Source: JBIKIW01 sp044361365 (GTDB taxonomy: Bacteria > Patescibacteriota > JACMRA01). Taken from it: a DNA stretch of 28,580 nucleotides. The translations under genes and the position numbers were made by a program. A model generated the notes under the pieces. It was not told where the DNA came from. It saw nothing but the letters and a program-made list of their open reading frames with translations, and ran no database searches. Each line of letters opens with the position of its first letter. Within the stretch, counting starts at the first letter, position 1. Positions 15,855-22,767 of the stretch are shown piece after piece. The stretch covers positions 1 to 28,580 of the forward strand of contig JBIKIW010000018.1 in NCBI GenBank assembly GCA_044361365.1. Direction: 5' to 3'.

Positions 15855-17180
15855 TTACACAAACTGAACTGTTTTAGTGCCTGTGGCAGTTATTTTTTTG
15901 ATATCAATTCCGTCGTTTATTTGGATGGAGCATGTATCAGTAATACCAAACCCTTTGCCTACAAGTAAATCAGTAGTGCTATTAAGTACTACTCTGCTAT
16001 CTATAATAGCTGCTATACTATATGTATTTACACCAGTGCTTTCAAGTGTACTATATTTATCAAAATAACAAGCGTTAAAAATCACGTTACTTCTATCTTT
16101 AGCCAATATAGAATAAGTTTCACCAGCGTAATTTGTTGATATAGGAGAAACTATTCTAAATCCGTTTAGTACAACCTTACTATTAAGGAAGTATATTGAT
16201 GGGGTGTATTCCTTTCGTGGAAAAGGTTGTTCACATCCACATCCATTGAGTGTAATACCAAAACAATCTACAAAGCTATAAGCAGTATTAGTCCTATCTG
16301 AACCACAACAGTTAAAGGTAGAATAGGTTAAGCTTCTCACATCAAATCCTTTGTTTTCAGGAAAATACCCACCAGAGGTTTCAAAATAACAATTTTCTAA
16401 AAGCATGGTTGTGCCCCCAACAGCACCTATGTTATCAGCCACCATAGCAAATAAAGAAATCCCATTTATATGATGAATGTTTCTAATACTACCCATAAAC
16501 GAATCATGAGTGTAAAATGCATAATTTACATTTTTTATTGTAACATTTTGAATAGTTGTATGGGCGGCACGGGGGGCAAAAATACCGTAATCAACAACAT
16601 TAGTTAATTTTGCTGATAAAGTTAAATTTTTTATTGTAGTGTCAAAATTATAAAATTCTGACTGTGGATAAATAAGTGCAAAAAAAGCATTTACATTAAA
16701 GTCATCCTCTGCCCCCTGAAGTGATGTCAGTTTACCTAAATTAGTTTTAGGAGTTGCTTCTCTGAGTAAAATAGTATTGTTTTTACTCTCCCCAGTAATT
16801 TTTTTTCTGGTTGGTACTCCCAGTGTATTACTTAATAAGTAAGTACCAGCTGGTATAAATATACTACTGTAATTATCTATACATTTTTGTATCGCCGCCG
16901 TATCATCACTTACTCCATCCCCCACAGCTCCATAATCTTTTACATTAATAACACTTTCATTTAGTACTTTCCATTCTGTTCCTGTCCATTGATGAAAGTT
17001 TCCTGTTTGAGTGTATAGATATGTTTTACCTTTATCATCTGCTCCTAGTGTTGTTGGTCTTAGTGAGAATGTATCAAATTTATTTATTCCTCCTCCATTA
17101 GTATTATCTAAGGATTGAGTTAGGAAGTTATTTAGGGTTTCTCCCCAATTAGCTTGTCCAAGAGTAGGTAGATTTGGCAT
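15855..17180 (-). CDS. S6: beta-helix spike-like protein, full-length paralogue of S1
   Basis: 441 residues. The start MPNLPTLGQANWGETLNNFL is a shortened variant of the module; the following linker, TYLYTQTGNFHQWTGTEW and VKDYGAVGDGVSDD match the other copies. Beyond residue 100 it aligns with S1 throughout: IPAGTYLL, ITGESKNNTILLR, DDFNVNAFFA, VDYGIFAPR, a cysteine-bearing NGCGCE strand and a C-terminus INDGIDIKKITATG. This suggests an older duplication at the two ends of the array with S2-S5 between. Own promoter at 17277-17305. No signal peptide. Function inferred only from the fold. Confidence 0.8.
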   Translation of the reverse strand: MPNLPTLGQANWGETLNNFLTQSLDNTNGGGINKFDTFSLRPTTLGADDKGKTYLYTQTGNFHQWTGTEWKVLNESVINVKDYGAVGDGVSDDTAAIQKCIDNYSSIFIPAGTYLLSNTLGVPTRKKITGESKNNTILLREATPKTNLGKLTSLQGAEDDFNVNAFFALIYPQSEFYNFDTTIKNLTLSAKLTNVVDYGIFAPRAAHTTIQNVTIKNVNYAFYTHDSFMGSIRNIHHINGISLFAMVADNIGAVGGTTMLLENCYFETSGGYFPENKGFDVRSLTYSTFNCCGSDRTNTAYSFVDCFGITLNGCGCEQPFPRKEYTPSIYFLNSKVVLNGFRIVSPISTNYAGETYSILAKDRSNVIFNACYFDKYSTLESTGVNTYSIAAIIDSRVVLNSTTDLLVGKGFGITDTCSIQINDGIDIKKITATGTKTVQFV

Positions 17181-17276
17181 GTTTGTTTTTGTTAAAAAGA
17201 TTGATTTCTTTTTTTGCTTAGTTTGATTTTAACTTAGTTTAAGTTATTTTTAAGACTATTTTTACTTGCTAGGTCT

Positions 17277-17305
17277 ATTCTATCTCGTTTTTGGGGTGTG
17301 GTCAA
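17277..17305 (-). promoter_or_regulatory. Promoter of S6 (array promoter family)
   Basis: TTGACC (17305-17300), 17-bp spacer with ACCCCAAAAACGAGA, TAGAAT (17282-17277). Spacing is identical to the elements before S5 and S1. The leader is about 90 nt and carries AACAAAAACAAAC directly before the ATG. Confidence 0.75.
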
Positions 17306-17515
17306 AAGGTTAGATAAATTATACAAAAACACTACAAATAGTTTAAAGCGAGAAAGTACTTTCACACTAGAAACAAACCCCGTTAAAGGATTAAGCTCCC
17401 TAAAGCAACTACAAAAATTGATAATTTGTTGTTTGAATTAAATCTAAATTGACTTTATTAGTCCTTCGAAATATTTCTTTTGGTCTAACAAAAAACTTTT
17501 TTACCAAAGCAAAAC

Positions 17516-17532
17516 TCCCCATGGTTAGGGGA
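17516..17532 (-). terminator. Probable terminator downstream of dnaK
   Basis: On the minus strand TCCCC and GGGGA form a 5-bp GC-rich stem around a 7-base loop, followed by AGTTTTGCTTT. It starts about 30 bases past the dnaK stop. The stem is short, so efficiency is doubtful. The rest of 17306-17562 is AT-rich and holds nothing else I recognise. Confidence 0.45.
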
Positions 17533-17562
17533 ATAAATTACTTTTGAATTTGAAGGCTAAGC

Positions 17563-19497
17563 TTACTTAACTTCTGGTTCTGTTGGTTTTTCAGTGAACT
17601 CAGCTTCTTGTACATTGTCTTTTTTATCTTCTGGTTTTGCTTCTTCGGTGTTTGGAGTACCGTTTTGTTCAGCTTGAGCGGCGGATGAGTAGATTTTTTC
17701 ACCAATTTTCATCAAGACATCTTGTAATTCTTTGGATTTGGTCTCCATTTCTTCTCTGGTAGCATCTTCTTTTTTGATAACTTCTTCGAGTTCTTTTTTA
17801 GATTTTTCGATGTCAGATTTTTGAGTTTCATCTAGTTTGTCGCCCATATCTTTAACCAATTTTTCAGCTTGGAAAAGGGTATTTTCGGCATTATTTTTAG
17901 CTTCAATCTTAGCTTTTTTAGCAAGGTCGGCATCTTTTTGCTTTTCAGCTTCTTCGATAGCTTGTTGTTTTTCTTCGTCAGAAAGAGTGCTTGAACCAGT
18001 GATGGTGATGTTAGCTTTTTTGCTGGTACCTTTGTCTGTGGCAGTTACAGTCAAGATTCCGTTAGCGTCTAAGTCAAATACAACTTCGATTTGTGGAACT
18101 CCTCTTGGAGCTGGTGGCAAACCAGAAAGTGTGAACTTACCAAGAGATTTATTGTCGGTAGCAAGTGGTCTTTCACCTTGTACAACATGCACATCTACAG
18201 CAGATTGGTTGTCGGAGTAGGTAGAAAAGATCTGAGATTTGCTAGTTGGGATAGTGGTGTTTCGGGTGATCATTGGGGTGGCAACTCCTCCGGCAGTTTC
18301 GATAGCCAAAGTAAGTGGAGTTACATCCAAAAGTAAAATATCTTTTACATCTCCCTTCAAAACAGCTCCTTGAACCGCAGCACCGAGAGCTACAACTTCA
18401 TCAGGATTTACTGATAAATTAGGCTTTTTACCAAAGAAGTCTTCAACAGTCTTTTGGATCAAAGGCATTCTGGTCATTCCTCCAACCATGATGATTTCTT
18501 GGATTTGGCCTTTGTCTAAATTAGCGTCAGCTAGAGCTTTTTTGACTGGTTCCATTGTTCTCTCCGCCAAATCTCTAACCAATTCTTCCAATTTAGCTCT
18601 AGTAATACTCATCAACAAGTGTTGAGGTTGGTTGTCAGCTCCCATGGTGATAAATGGTAGGTTGATCTGGTGTTCGTTTTGAACTGATAAATCGTGCTTA
18701 GCTTTTTCTACAGCTTCTTTGATTCTTTGTTTGCCTGCTTTATCATTAGCGAGGTCGACTCCAGTGTCTTTTTTGAATTCTCCAATTACGTAGTCAATCA
18801 GAGCAATGTCGAAATCTTTTCCTCCAAGATGAGTATCTCCGTTGGTAGCCAAAACCTCGATAGTTTCGTTGGAAATATCCAAAACTGTAACATCGAAAGT
18901 TCCTCCTCCCAAATCGTAAACCAAAACTTTTTCTTCTCTACCTTTGTCAAAACCGTAGGCAAGAGCGGCAGCGGTGGGTTCGTTGATGATACGAAGAACT
19001 TTAAGACCTGCAATTTCTCCAGCGTCTTTAGTTGCTTGTCTCTGAGCGTCGTTGAAGTAAGCAGGAACTGTGATTACAGCTTCACTGATAGATTGACCAA
19101 GTTTAGCTTCAGCATCGTTTTTGAGTTTACGTAGGATAGCAGCTGAGATTTCTTCTGGTGAGTATTCTTTGTCGGCTTTGGTAGCAACTTTAACCTTATC
19201 TCCTTTTTCCAAAACTTTGTAAGGAACCAAACGCATGTCACTGACAACTTCAGCGTCGCTAAAACTTCTTCCGATAAATCTTTTAACTTCATAAAAAGTG
19301 TCTTCTGGGTTTAAAACCGAATTTCTTTTGGCAATTTCTCCGATGGTTACTGAACCGTCTTTTGGGTTGTAAAAAAAGACCGAAGGTGTTGTTCTTGCTC
19401 CTTCAGAGTTTTCGATAATTACAGGCTTTCCGGCAACAACGTAAGCCATTGCTGAGTTGGTAGTTCCGAGGTCGATACCTAAGACGATTGATGACAT
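17563..19497 (-). CDS. dnaK: Chaperone DnaK (Hsp70)
   Basis: 644 residues, full length. DnaK binds exposed hydrophobic segments of client proteins in an ATP-driven cycle with DnaJ and GrpE. The nucleotide-binding domain shows GIDLGTTNSA (7-16), ITVPAYFNDAQRQATKDAG, INEPTAAALAYG, VYDLGGGTFDVT and the GGMTRMP loop. The linker DVTPLTLAIE (DILLLDVTPL) and the substrate-binding domain follow. The lid is charged and helical and the acidic tail contains EAEF, as in other DnaKs. ATG at 19497 is followed at once by the first strand. No grpE, dnaJ or hrcA is adjacent, so the gene is split from the usual heat-shock operon. A CIRCE operator and promoter lie upstream. Confidence 0.98.
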   Translation of the reverse strand: MSSIVLGIDLGTTNSAMAYVVAGKPVIIENSEGARTTPSVFFYNPKDGSVTIGEIAKRNSVLNPEDTFYEVKRFIGRSFSDAEVVSDMRLVPYKVLEKGDKVKVATKADKEYSPEEISAAILRKLKNDAEAKLGQSISEAVITVPAYFNDAQRQATKDAGEIAGLKVLRIINEPTAAALAYGFDKGREEKVLVYDLGGGTFDVTVLDISNETIEVLATNGDTHLGGKDFDIALIDYVIGEFKKDTGVDLANDKAGKQRIKEAVEKAKHDLSVQNEHQINLPFITMGADNQPQHLLMSITRAKLEELVRDLAERTMEPVKKALADANLDKGQIQEIIMVGGMTRMPLIQKTVEDFFGKKPNLSVNPDEVVALGAAVQGAVLKGDVKDILLLDVTPLTLAIETAGGVATPMITRNTTIPTSKSQIFSTYSDNQSAVDVHVVQGERPLATDNKSLGKFTLSGLPPAPRGVPQIEVVFDLDANGILTVTATDKGTSKKANITITGSSTLSDEEKQQAIEEAEKQKDADLAKKAKIEAKNNAENTLFQAEKLVKDMGDKLDETQKSDIEKSKKELEEVIKKEDATREEMETKSKELQDVLMKIGEKIYSSAAQAEQNGTPNTEEAKPEDKKDNVQEAEFTEKPTEPEVK

Positions 19498-19531
19498 AAT
19501 AATAAATAATTTATTTTAAATTTCCTTACTC

Positions 19532-19560
19532 TTTTTACAATTAGCAACCTCTTTTGTCAA
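19532..19560 (-). promoter_or_regulatory. dnaK promoter overlapping CIRCE
   Basis: TTGACA (19560-19555), 17-bp spacer, TAAAAA (19537-19532). The perfect -35 box overlaps one arm of the inverted repeat and the spacer covers the other, so a bound repressor would block RNA polymerase. Confidence 0.65.
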
Positions 19561-19567
19561 GTGCTAA
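19541..19567 (-). promoter_or_regulatory. CIRCE operator (HrcA site) of dnaK
   Basis: TTAGCAACC, nine bases, AAGTGCTAA. The consensus is TTAGCACTC-N9-GAGTGCTAA, so the length and 15 of 18 arm positions agree. It implies HrcA repression released by heat; hrcA must lie elsewhere. Confidence 0.85.
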
Positions 19568-19577
19568 CTTAAAACTT

Positions 19578-19721
19578 TTAAAAATGAGTGTAAAATTTGG
19601 GTTTTGGGGTGGTTGGTCTTTTTATACTAAAGCCTCCATCTCTAGCATAGTGAATAATTTTAGAAATAGTTTGCCTTGAAACCTCAAAGAGTTTAAATAA
19701 TTTGATTTGAGTAATTATTTG
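19578..19721 (-). pseudogene. Fragment of a helix-turn-helix protein (recombinase/transposase-like)
   Basis: Between TAG (19724-19722) and TAA (19578) one frame reads 47 codons with no ATG, GTG or TTG start. It contains IKLFKLFEVSRQTISKIIHY followed by ARDGGFSIKR. The helix-turn-helix pattern (FEVSRQTISKII) followed by a Gly-rich step resembles C-terminal DNA-binding ends of resolvases or IS-type transposases. It sits directly upstream of the CIRCE element. The fragment is short, so the family call is tentative. Confidence 0.35.
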
Positions 19722-19984
19722 CTACTTTAATCAGAGGAATCCTGGATGATCCATCGCCCCAAATCTTTCATTTTATAGCTAAATCACATTTAAAGTAGAT
19801 AACGAAGGCGAGGACTGTTTGAGCTTTAAAGCCTTTCTAAATTAGGAATATGTGATGATGCCAGTATCCGCAGATAAGTGTCTAGTTTAACATTGGTTTA
19901 GCTATAAGTATAAAATTTTTGTTTGTTAAGGCTTAGTCAAAATAGAAAAAACACCAGAACTCTTGACGTGTTTAAAATAATAGT
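19722..19984. other. Intergenic region upstream of the ABC exporter
   Basis: AT-rich, with no frame of useful length on either strand and no tRNA-like fold seen. It may be the remains of the rest of the element that left the HTH fragment, but no further homology is visible. Confidence 0.4.
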
Positions 19985-20014
19985 TTAACTAGTAAACAGT
20001 TTATTTAATATACT
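19985..20014 (+). promoter_or_regulatory. Promoter of the ABC exporter, leaderless type
   Basis: TTAACT (19985-19990), 18-bp spacer, TATACT (20009-20014), then seven bases to the ATG at 20022. Transcription would begin at or within a base or two of the start codon. GTTTA-N5-TAAAC (19983-19997) overlaps the -35 box and could be an operator, for instance for the MarR-type regulator downstream. Confidence 0.5.
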
Positions 20015-20021
20015 ATTTCTT

Positions 20022-20963
20022 ATGCACTTTTCTTGTAAAAATTTGTCTAAAAGTTTTGGTTCTCGGCAAGTTGTAAAAAATATTTCTTTAGATATTATTC
20101 CAGGTAAAATCCTAGCTTTTTTAGGGCCCAATGGAGCTGGCAAATCTACCACTATCAAAATGTTGACAGGTAGTCTTAGACCAACTAGTGGTCAGATTAT
20201 TATTGATGGAAAGACTCACGCTCATCTACCTTTTGAAATTAAGCTAAAATTGGGGGTTATGCCACAAGAAATAATTATTTGGGATGATTTAAATATTTTA
20301 GAAAATTTAGAATATTCAGCTACTATTTATGGGCTTTCTAAAGAGGAAGCTAAAGAGAGAGTGAAAGATTTAATTCAAGCTCTAAAATTAGAGCCAGAGC
20401 TAAAAACCTTGGCTAAAAATTTGTCTGGAGGCTATAAAAGAAGGTTAAATTTAGCTATTTCAATTATTCATAACCCAGAAGTAATTTTTTTAGATGAGCC
20501 GACTCCTGGAATTGATGCTCAAAGTAGAATTTTATTAACCGAATATATTCAAAAATTAGTAGCAACTGGCAAACATTCAGTGGTTTTAACTGATCATTAT
20601 TTAGAAGAAGCTGAAAAACTAGCGGATTATGTAGTAATTGTAGATAACGGAGAAATTATTACAGAAGGTACCGTAGCTCAACTTAAGGCCAAGCACGGAA
20701 AAGAAAGTTTATTACAAATTCATCTAGACCCACAGGCTACTTCAGATTATCATACCACTTTAGCGATTTTTACAAAAGTCTTTCCTCAAGCTTGTTTAAT
20801 CAAAGACACAATCAATATTTCTATTTCTGAAATTGGTAAAAACCTAAATCAGGCTATTGAAATAGTAGAAACTAATCATTTACAAATTTTAAACCTAAAT
20901 ATTAAACAACCTAGTTTAGAAGATATTTTCTTACTTTTAACTGGAAAGTCTGTTAGAGAATAA
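20022..20963 (+). CDS. ABC-2 type exporter, ATP-binding subunit
   Basis: 313 residues, typical of DrrA/CcmA-like ATPases. It powers the membrane subunit encoded 24 bases downstream. Motifs in order are Walker A GPNGAGKST (35-43), Q-loop Gln82, signature LSGGYKRR (134-141), Walker B VIFLDEP (154-160), the D-loop and switch His192 in LTDHY. The last ~90 residues form the extra C-terminal domain common in drug and lipid exporters of this class. ATG at 20022 follows a -10 box at only seven bases. Substrate cannot be told from sequence; drugs, lipids or antimicrobial peptides are usual for the family. Confidence 0.93.
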   Translation: MHFSCKNLSKSFGSRQVVKNISLDIIPGKILAFLGPNGAGKSTTIKMLTGSLRPTSGQIIIDGKTHAHLPFEIKLKLGVMPQEIIIWDDLNILENLEYSATIYGLSKEEAKERVKDLIQALKLEPELKTLAKNLSGGYKRRLNLAISIIHNPEVIFLDEPTPGIDAQSRILLTEYIQKLVATGKHSVVLTDHYLEEAEKLADYVVIVDNGEIITEGTVAQLKAKHGKESLLQIHLDPQATSDYHTTLAIFTKVFPQACLIKDTINISISEIGKNLNQAIEIVETNHLQILNLNIKQPSLEDIFLLLTGKSVRE

Positions 20964-20987
20964 TCATTTTAATTTTATATTACTTTT

Positions 20988-22085
20988 ATGTCTCCTATTT
21001 TTGCTACATTTTTACTCAGCTTTAAAGCCGTCTTTAGAAATCTAAAATCCAGTGCTATTATATTTATTTTGCCTATAGTATTTATGGCCATTTTTGGCCT
21101 AGCTTTTGGAGGAAATAATAATGTTAAATTTAGTTTGGGAATTTATCAACCAGATCAAAATGAATTTCAGCTAACTCAAATTTTTAAGGAAGTTAGTGAT
21201 AACAATAAAAATATTAAAATTACTGTAAAGCAGTATAATGAAATTGATCAGTTAAAAAATGCCGTAGAAAAAAAACAAATAGATATTGGCTTATCTCTAC
21301 CAAAAAGTATAAGTAATAATGGTGAATTTGAAGTTTTACTATCGCAAAATGATGCCAGTAGCCAAATTAACAGTTTTATTATACTCGATATTATAGATCA
21401 AGCAATTTTTAAACAAAAACCAATTAGTAAAACTATTATTAATTCAGACAAAGCTAGTCTTACACGTTTTGATCTTTTAGCTCCGGGCTTAATTATTTAC
21501 GGTTTAATAATTCTGATTCCTAGTATTGCCCGCAGTTTTAGCCAAATTAGTGAAAAAAATTATGTTTTTAGATATTCTTTTTCCAAAATTTCGGCGGTAG
21601 AAATCATATTAGGTAATGTACTTTTTTACTTCTTTTTAGGTGTAATCCAAACTATACTTTTGTACTACACAGCTACTCTTTTAGGATATCATGCGATCGG
21701 TAATATCTTTGTAGCTATAGTTCCTGCTTTACTCACTCTATTTTTTGTAATTGCACTGGGCTTAATTATCGGAAGTTTATTCAAAAAATCCGAAGCAGCT
21801 ACCAACACAGGTACTATTATTAATATTATCTTAGGGTTTTTCTCTGGAGCATTTATTGCAGGTATAGGCAGCCTTTGGGAATTCAAATTATTTGGTGCAA
21901 CTTTACAATTTAACGATATTTTTCCTACCAAGTGGGGGACAGTAGCTATGGAAAAAATTCTAACAAATAATCTAGGACTGGCTGATATTCAAAAAGAACT
22001 TGGAATTTTAGCTATCTCTGGAATAATTACTTTGTCACTTGGAATATGGATTTATGCTAGCAGGCAATTAAAATATTTAGGGTAG
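20988..22085 (+). CDS. ABC-2 type exporter, membrane subunit
   Basis: 365 residues with ABC-2 permease architecture. One membrane helix lies near 20-42 (IIFILPIVFMAIFGLAFG), then a ~130-residue extracytoplasmic domain. Five more hydrophobic segments run from about 165 to the end, including GLIILIPSIARSF, a helix around FLGVIQTILLYYTATLLGY and the last helix before the terminal RQLKYLG. It pairs with the ATPase to form a homodimeric exporter. Positively charged residues flank the first helix on the cytoplasmic side. Substrate unknown. Confidence 0.9.
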   Translation: MSPIFATFLLSFKAVFRNLKSSAIIFILPIVFMAIFGLAFGGNNNVKFSLGIYQPDQNEFQLTQIFKEVSDNNKNIKITVKQYNEIDQLKNAVEKKQIDIGLSLPKSISNNGEFEVLLSQNDASSQINSFIILDIIDQAIFKQKPISKTIINSDKASLTRFDLLAPGLIIYGLIILIPSIARSFSQISEKNYVFRYSFSKISAVEIILGNVLFYFFLGVIQTILLYYTATLLGYHAIGNIFVAIVPALLTLFFVIALGLIIGSLFKKSEAATNTGTIINIILGFFSGAFIAGIGSLWEFKLFGATLQFNDIFPTKWGTVAMEKILTNNLGLADIQKELGILAISGIITLSLGIWIYASRQLKYLG

Positions 22086-22179
22086 AAAATTATGCCAACT
22101 TTAATACCAAAATGTACAATTTAAAATCTACAAAATTCAATACTTTCAAGCATTTATTTTGATGTTGGAATACATATAT

Positions 22180-22191
22180 TATTTGCAAATA
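22180..22191 (+). promoter_or_regulatory. Perfect 12-bp palindrome, possible MarR-type operator
   Basis: TATTTGCAAATA is self-complementary and lies 44 bases before the ATG of the regulator, next to TATAAA (22190-22195), a possible -10 box. Autoregulation is usual for MarR proteins; binding is inferred. Confidence 0.35.
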
Positions 22192-22235
22192 TAAAATTGA
22201 CCAAGGTTTTATTTAAAACTCCTTACTACACCATA

Positions 22236-22658
22236 ATGTCTTTTTCCCAAACACTTGTTTATAAAATTCACAAAATAACCTATATTTTAGATGAATCAGC
22301 TACTCAAATTTTAACTACCGGTTTTGGTATTAGTTATGACGAATTTATGATTTTAAACATGATTTTTAATTATCCTAAAATCAATCAAAAAGCTCTAGCT
22401 GGCATACTTAGAATAGGAAAATCCGCAGTTTCTCAAAAATTAAACAAATTGGAAAAAAAAGATTTACTAATCAGAGTTATAAATCCTGATTCTAAAAGAG
22501 ATAAAACCCTTAAACTAACCAGCAAAGGAGAGGTTTTGTTTCAAGAAACTAGTCAAATTTTGAATCAAAGTAGCCAAGATATTTTTGCAAAATTAAGTAA
22601 TTCCAAGGAATTTGAACAAGAATTAGATAGGTTAATTCAGTGTTTGGAGAAAAAGTAA
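22236..22658 (+). CDS. MarR-family transcriptional regulator
   Basis: 140 residues from ATG at 22236. A TTG at 22197 would add 13 residues, but the ATG start gives the normal MarR length and begins at the first dimerisation helix. The winged helix-turn-helix is clear: KINQKALAGILRIGKSAVSQ for helices 2-3 and the recognition helix, LEKKDLLIRV, the wing with DSKRDKTLKLT and SKGEVLF, then C-terminal dimerisation helices. It lies 150 bases after the exporter genes on the same strand, so it most likely controls them in response to a small molecule. Confidence 0.85.
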   Translation: MSFSQTLVYKIHKITYILDESATQILTTGFGISYDEFMILNMIFNYPKINQKALAGILRIGKSAVSQKLNKLEKKDLLIRVINPDSKRDKTLKLTSKGEVLFQETSQILNQSSQDIFAKLSNSKEFEQELDRLIQCLEKK

Positions 22659-22767
22659 AAGAATATGCCCATTTAAATACATAATCTCAGAGACATTTTC
22701 CAAAATGTGGTGAGTGGGTACAACATGGTGTTGACAAAGAAGGTAATCATATTGGCTGGTATTCTTG

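Larger units (their letters stand above)
8507..17180 (-). repeat. Repeated ~300-bp module at the 5' ends of S1, S2, S3, S5 and S6
   Basis: Copies lie at about 8507-8806, 10346-10645, 12001-12300, 15440-15730 and 16887-17180. S4 keeps only the first ~60 bases (14134-14193) and the VKDYGA segment near 13783-13812. The copies are very similar at the DNA level, including synonymous positions; for example AGTACTTTCCATTCTGTTCC recurs unchanged in S1, S2, S3 and S6. The DNA downstream of each copy differs strongly. This points to recent duplication or gene conversion of the module. Confidence 0.8.

Noticed and set aside
7448..17180. CRISPR array or tandem IS elements as the cause of the repeats
   Set aside because: Repeat units are ~300-bp coding 5' ends separated by 1-1.6 kb of open reading frame, with no terminal inverted repeats or transposase.
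18694..19134. Long plus-strand ORF opposite dnaK (146 codons)
   Set aside because: Shadow of dnaK on the opposite strand; Ser/Phe-rich composition and no family pattern.
19601..19640. A fourth array-type promoter upstream of dnaK
   Set aside because: Only loosely similar (GACCAACCACCCCAAAAC) with no good -10 box, and it lies inside the HTH fragment frame.
22197..22235. TTG start of the MarR-type regulator
   Set aside because: It adds 13 residues not needed by the fold; ATG at 22236 gives the normal length.
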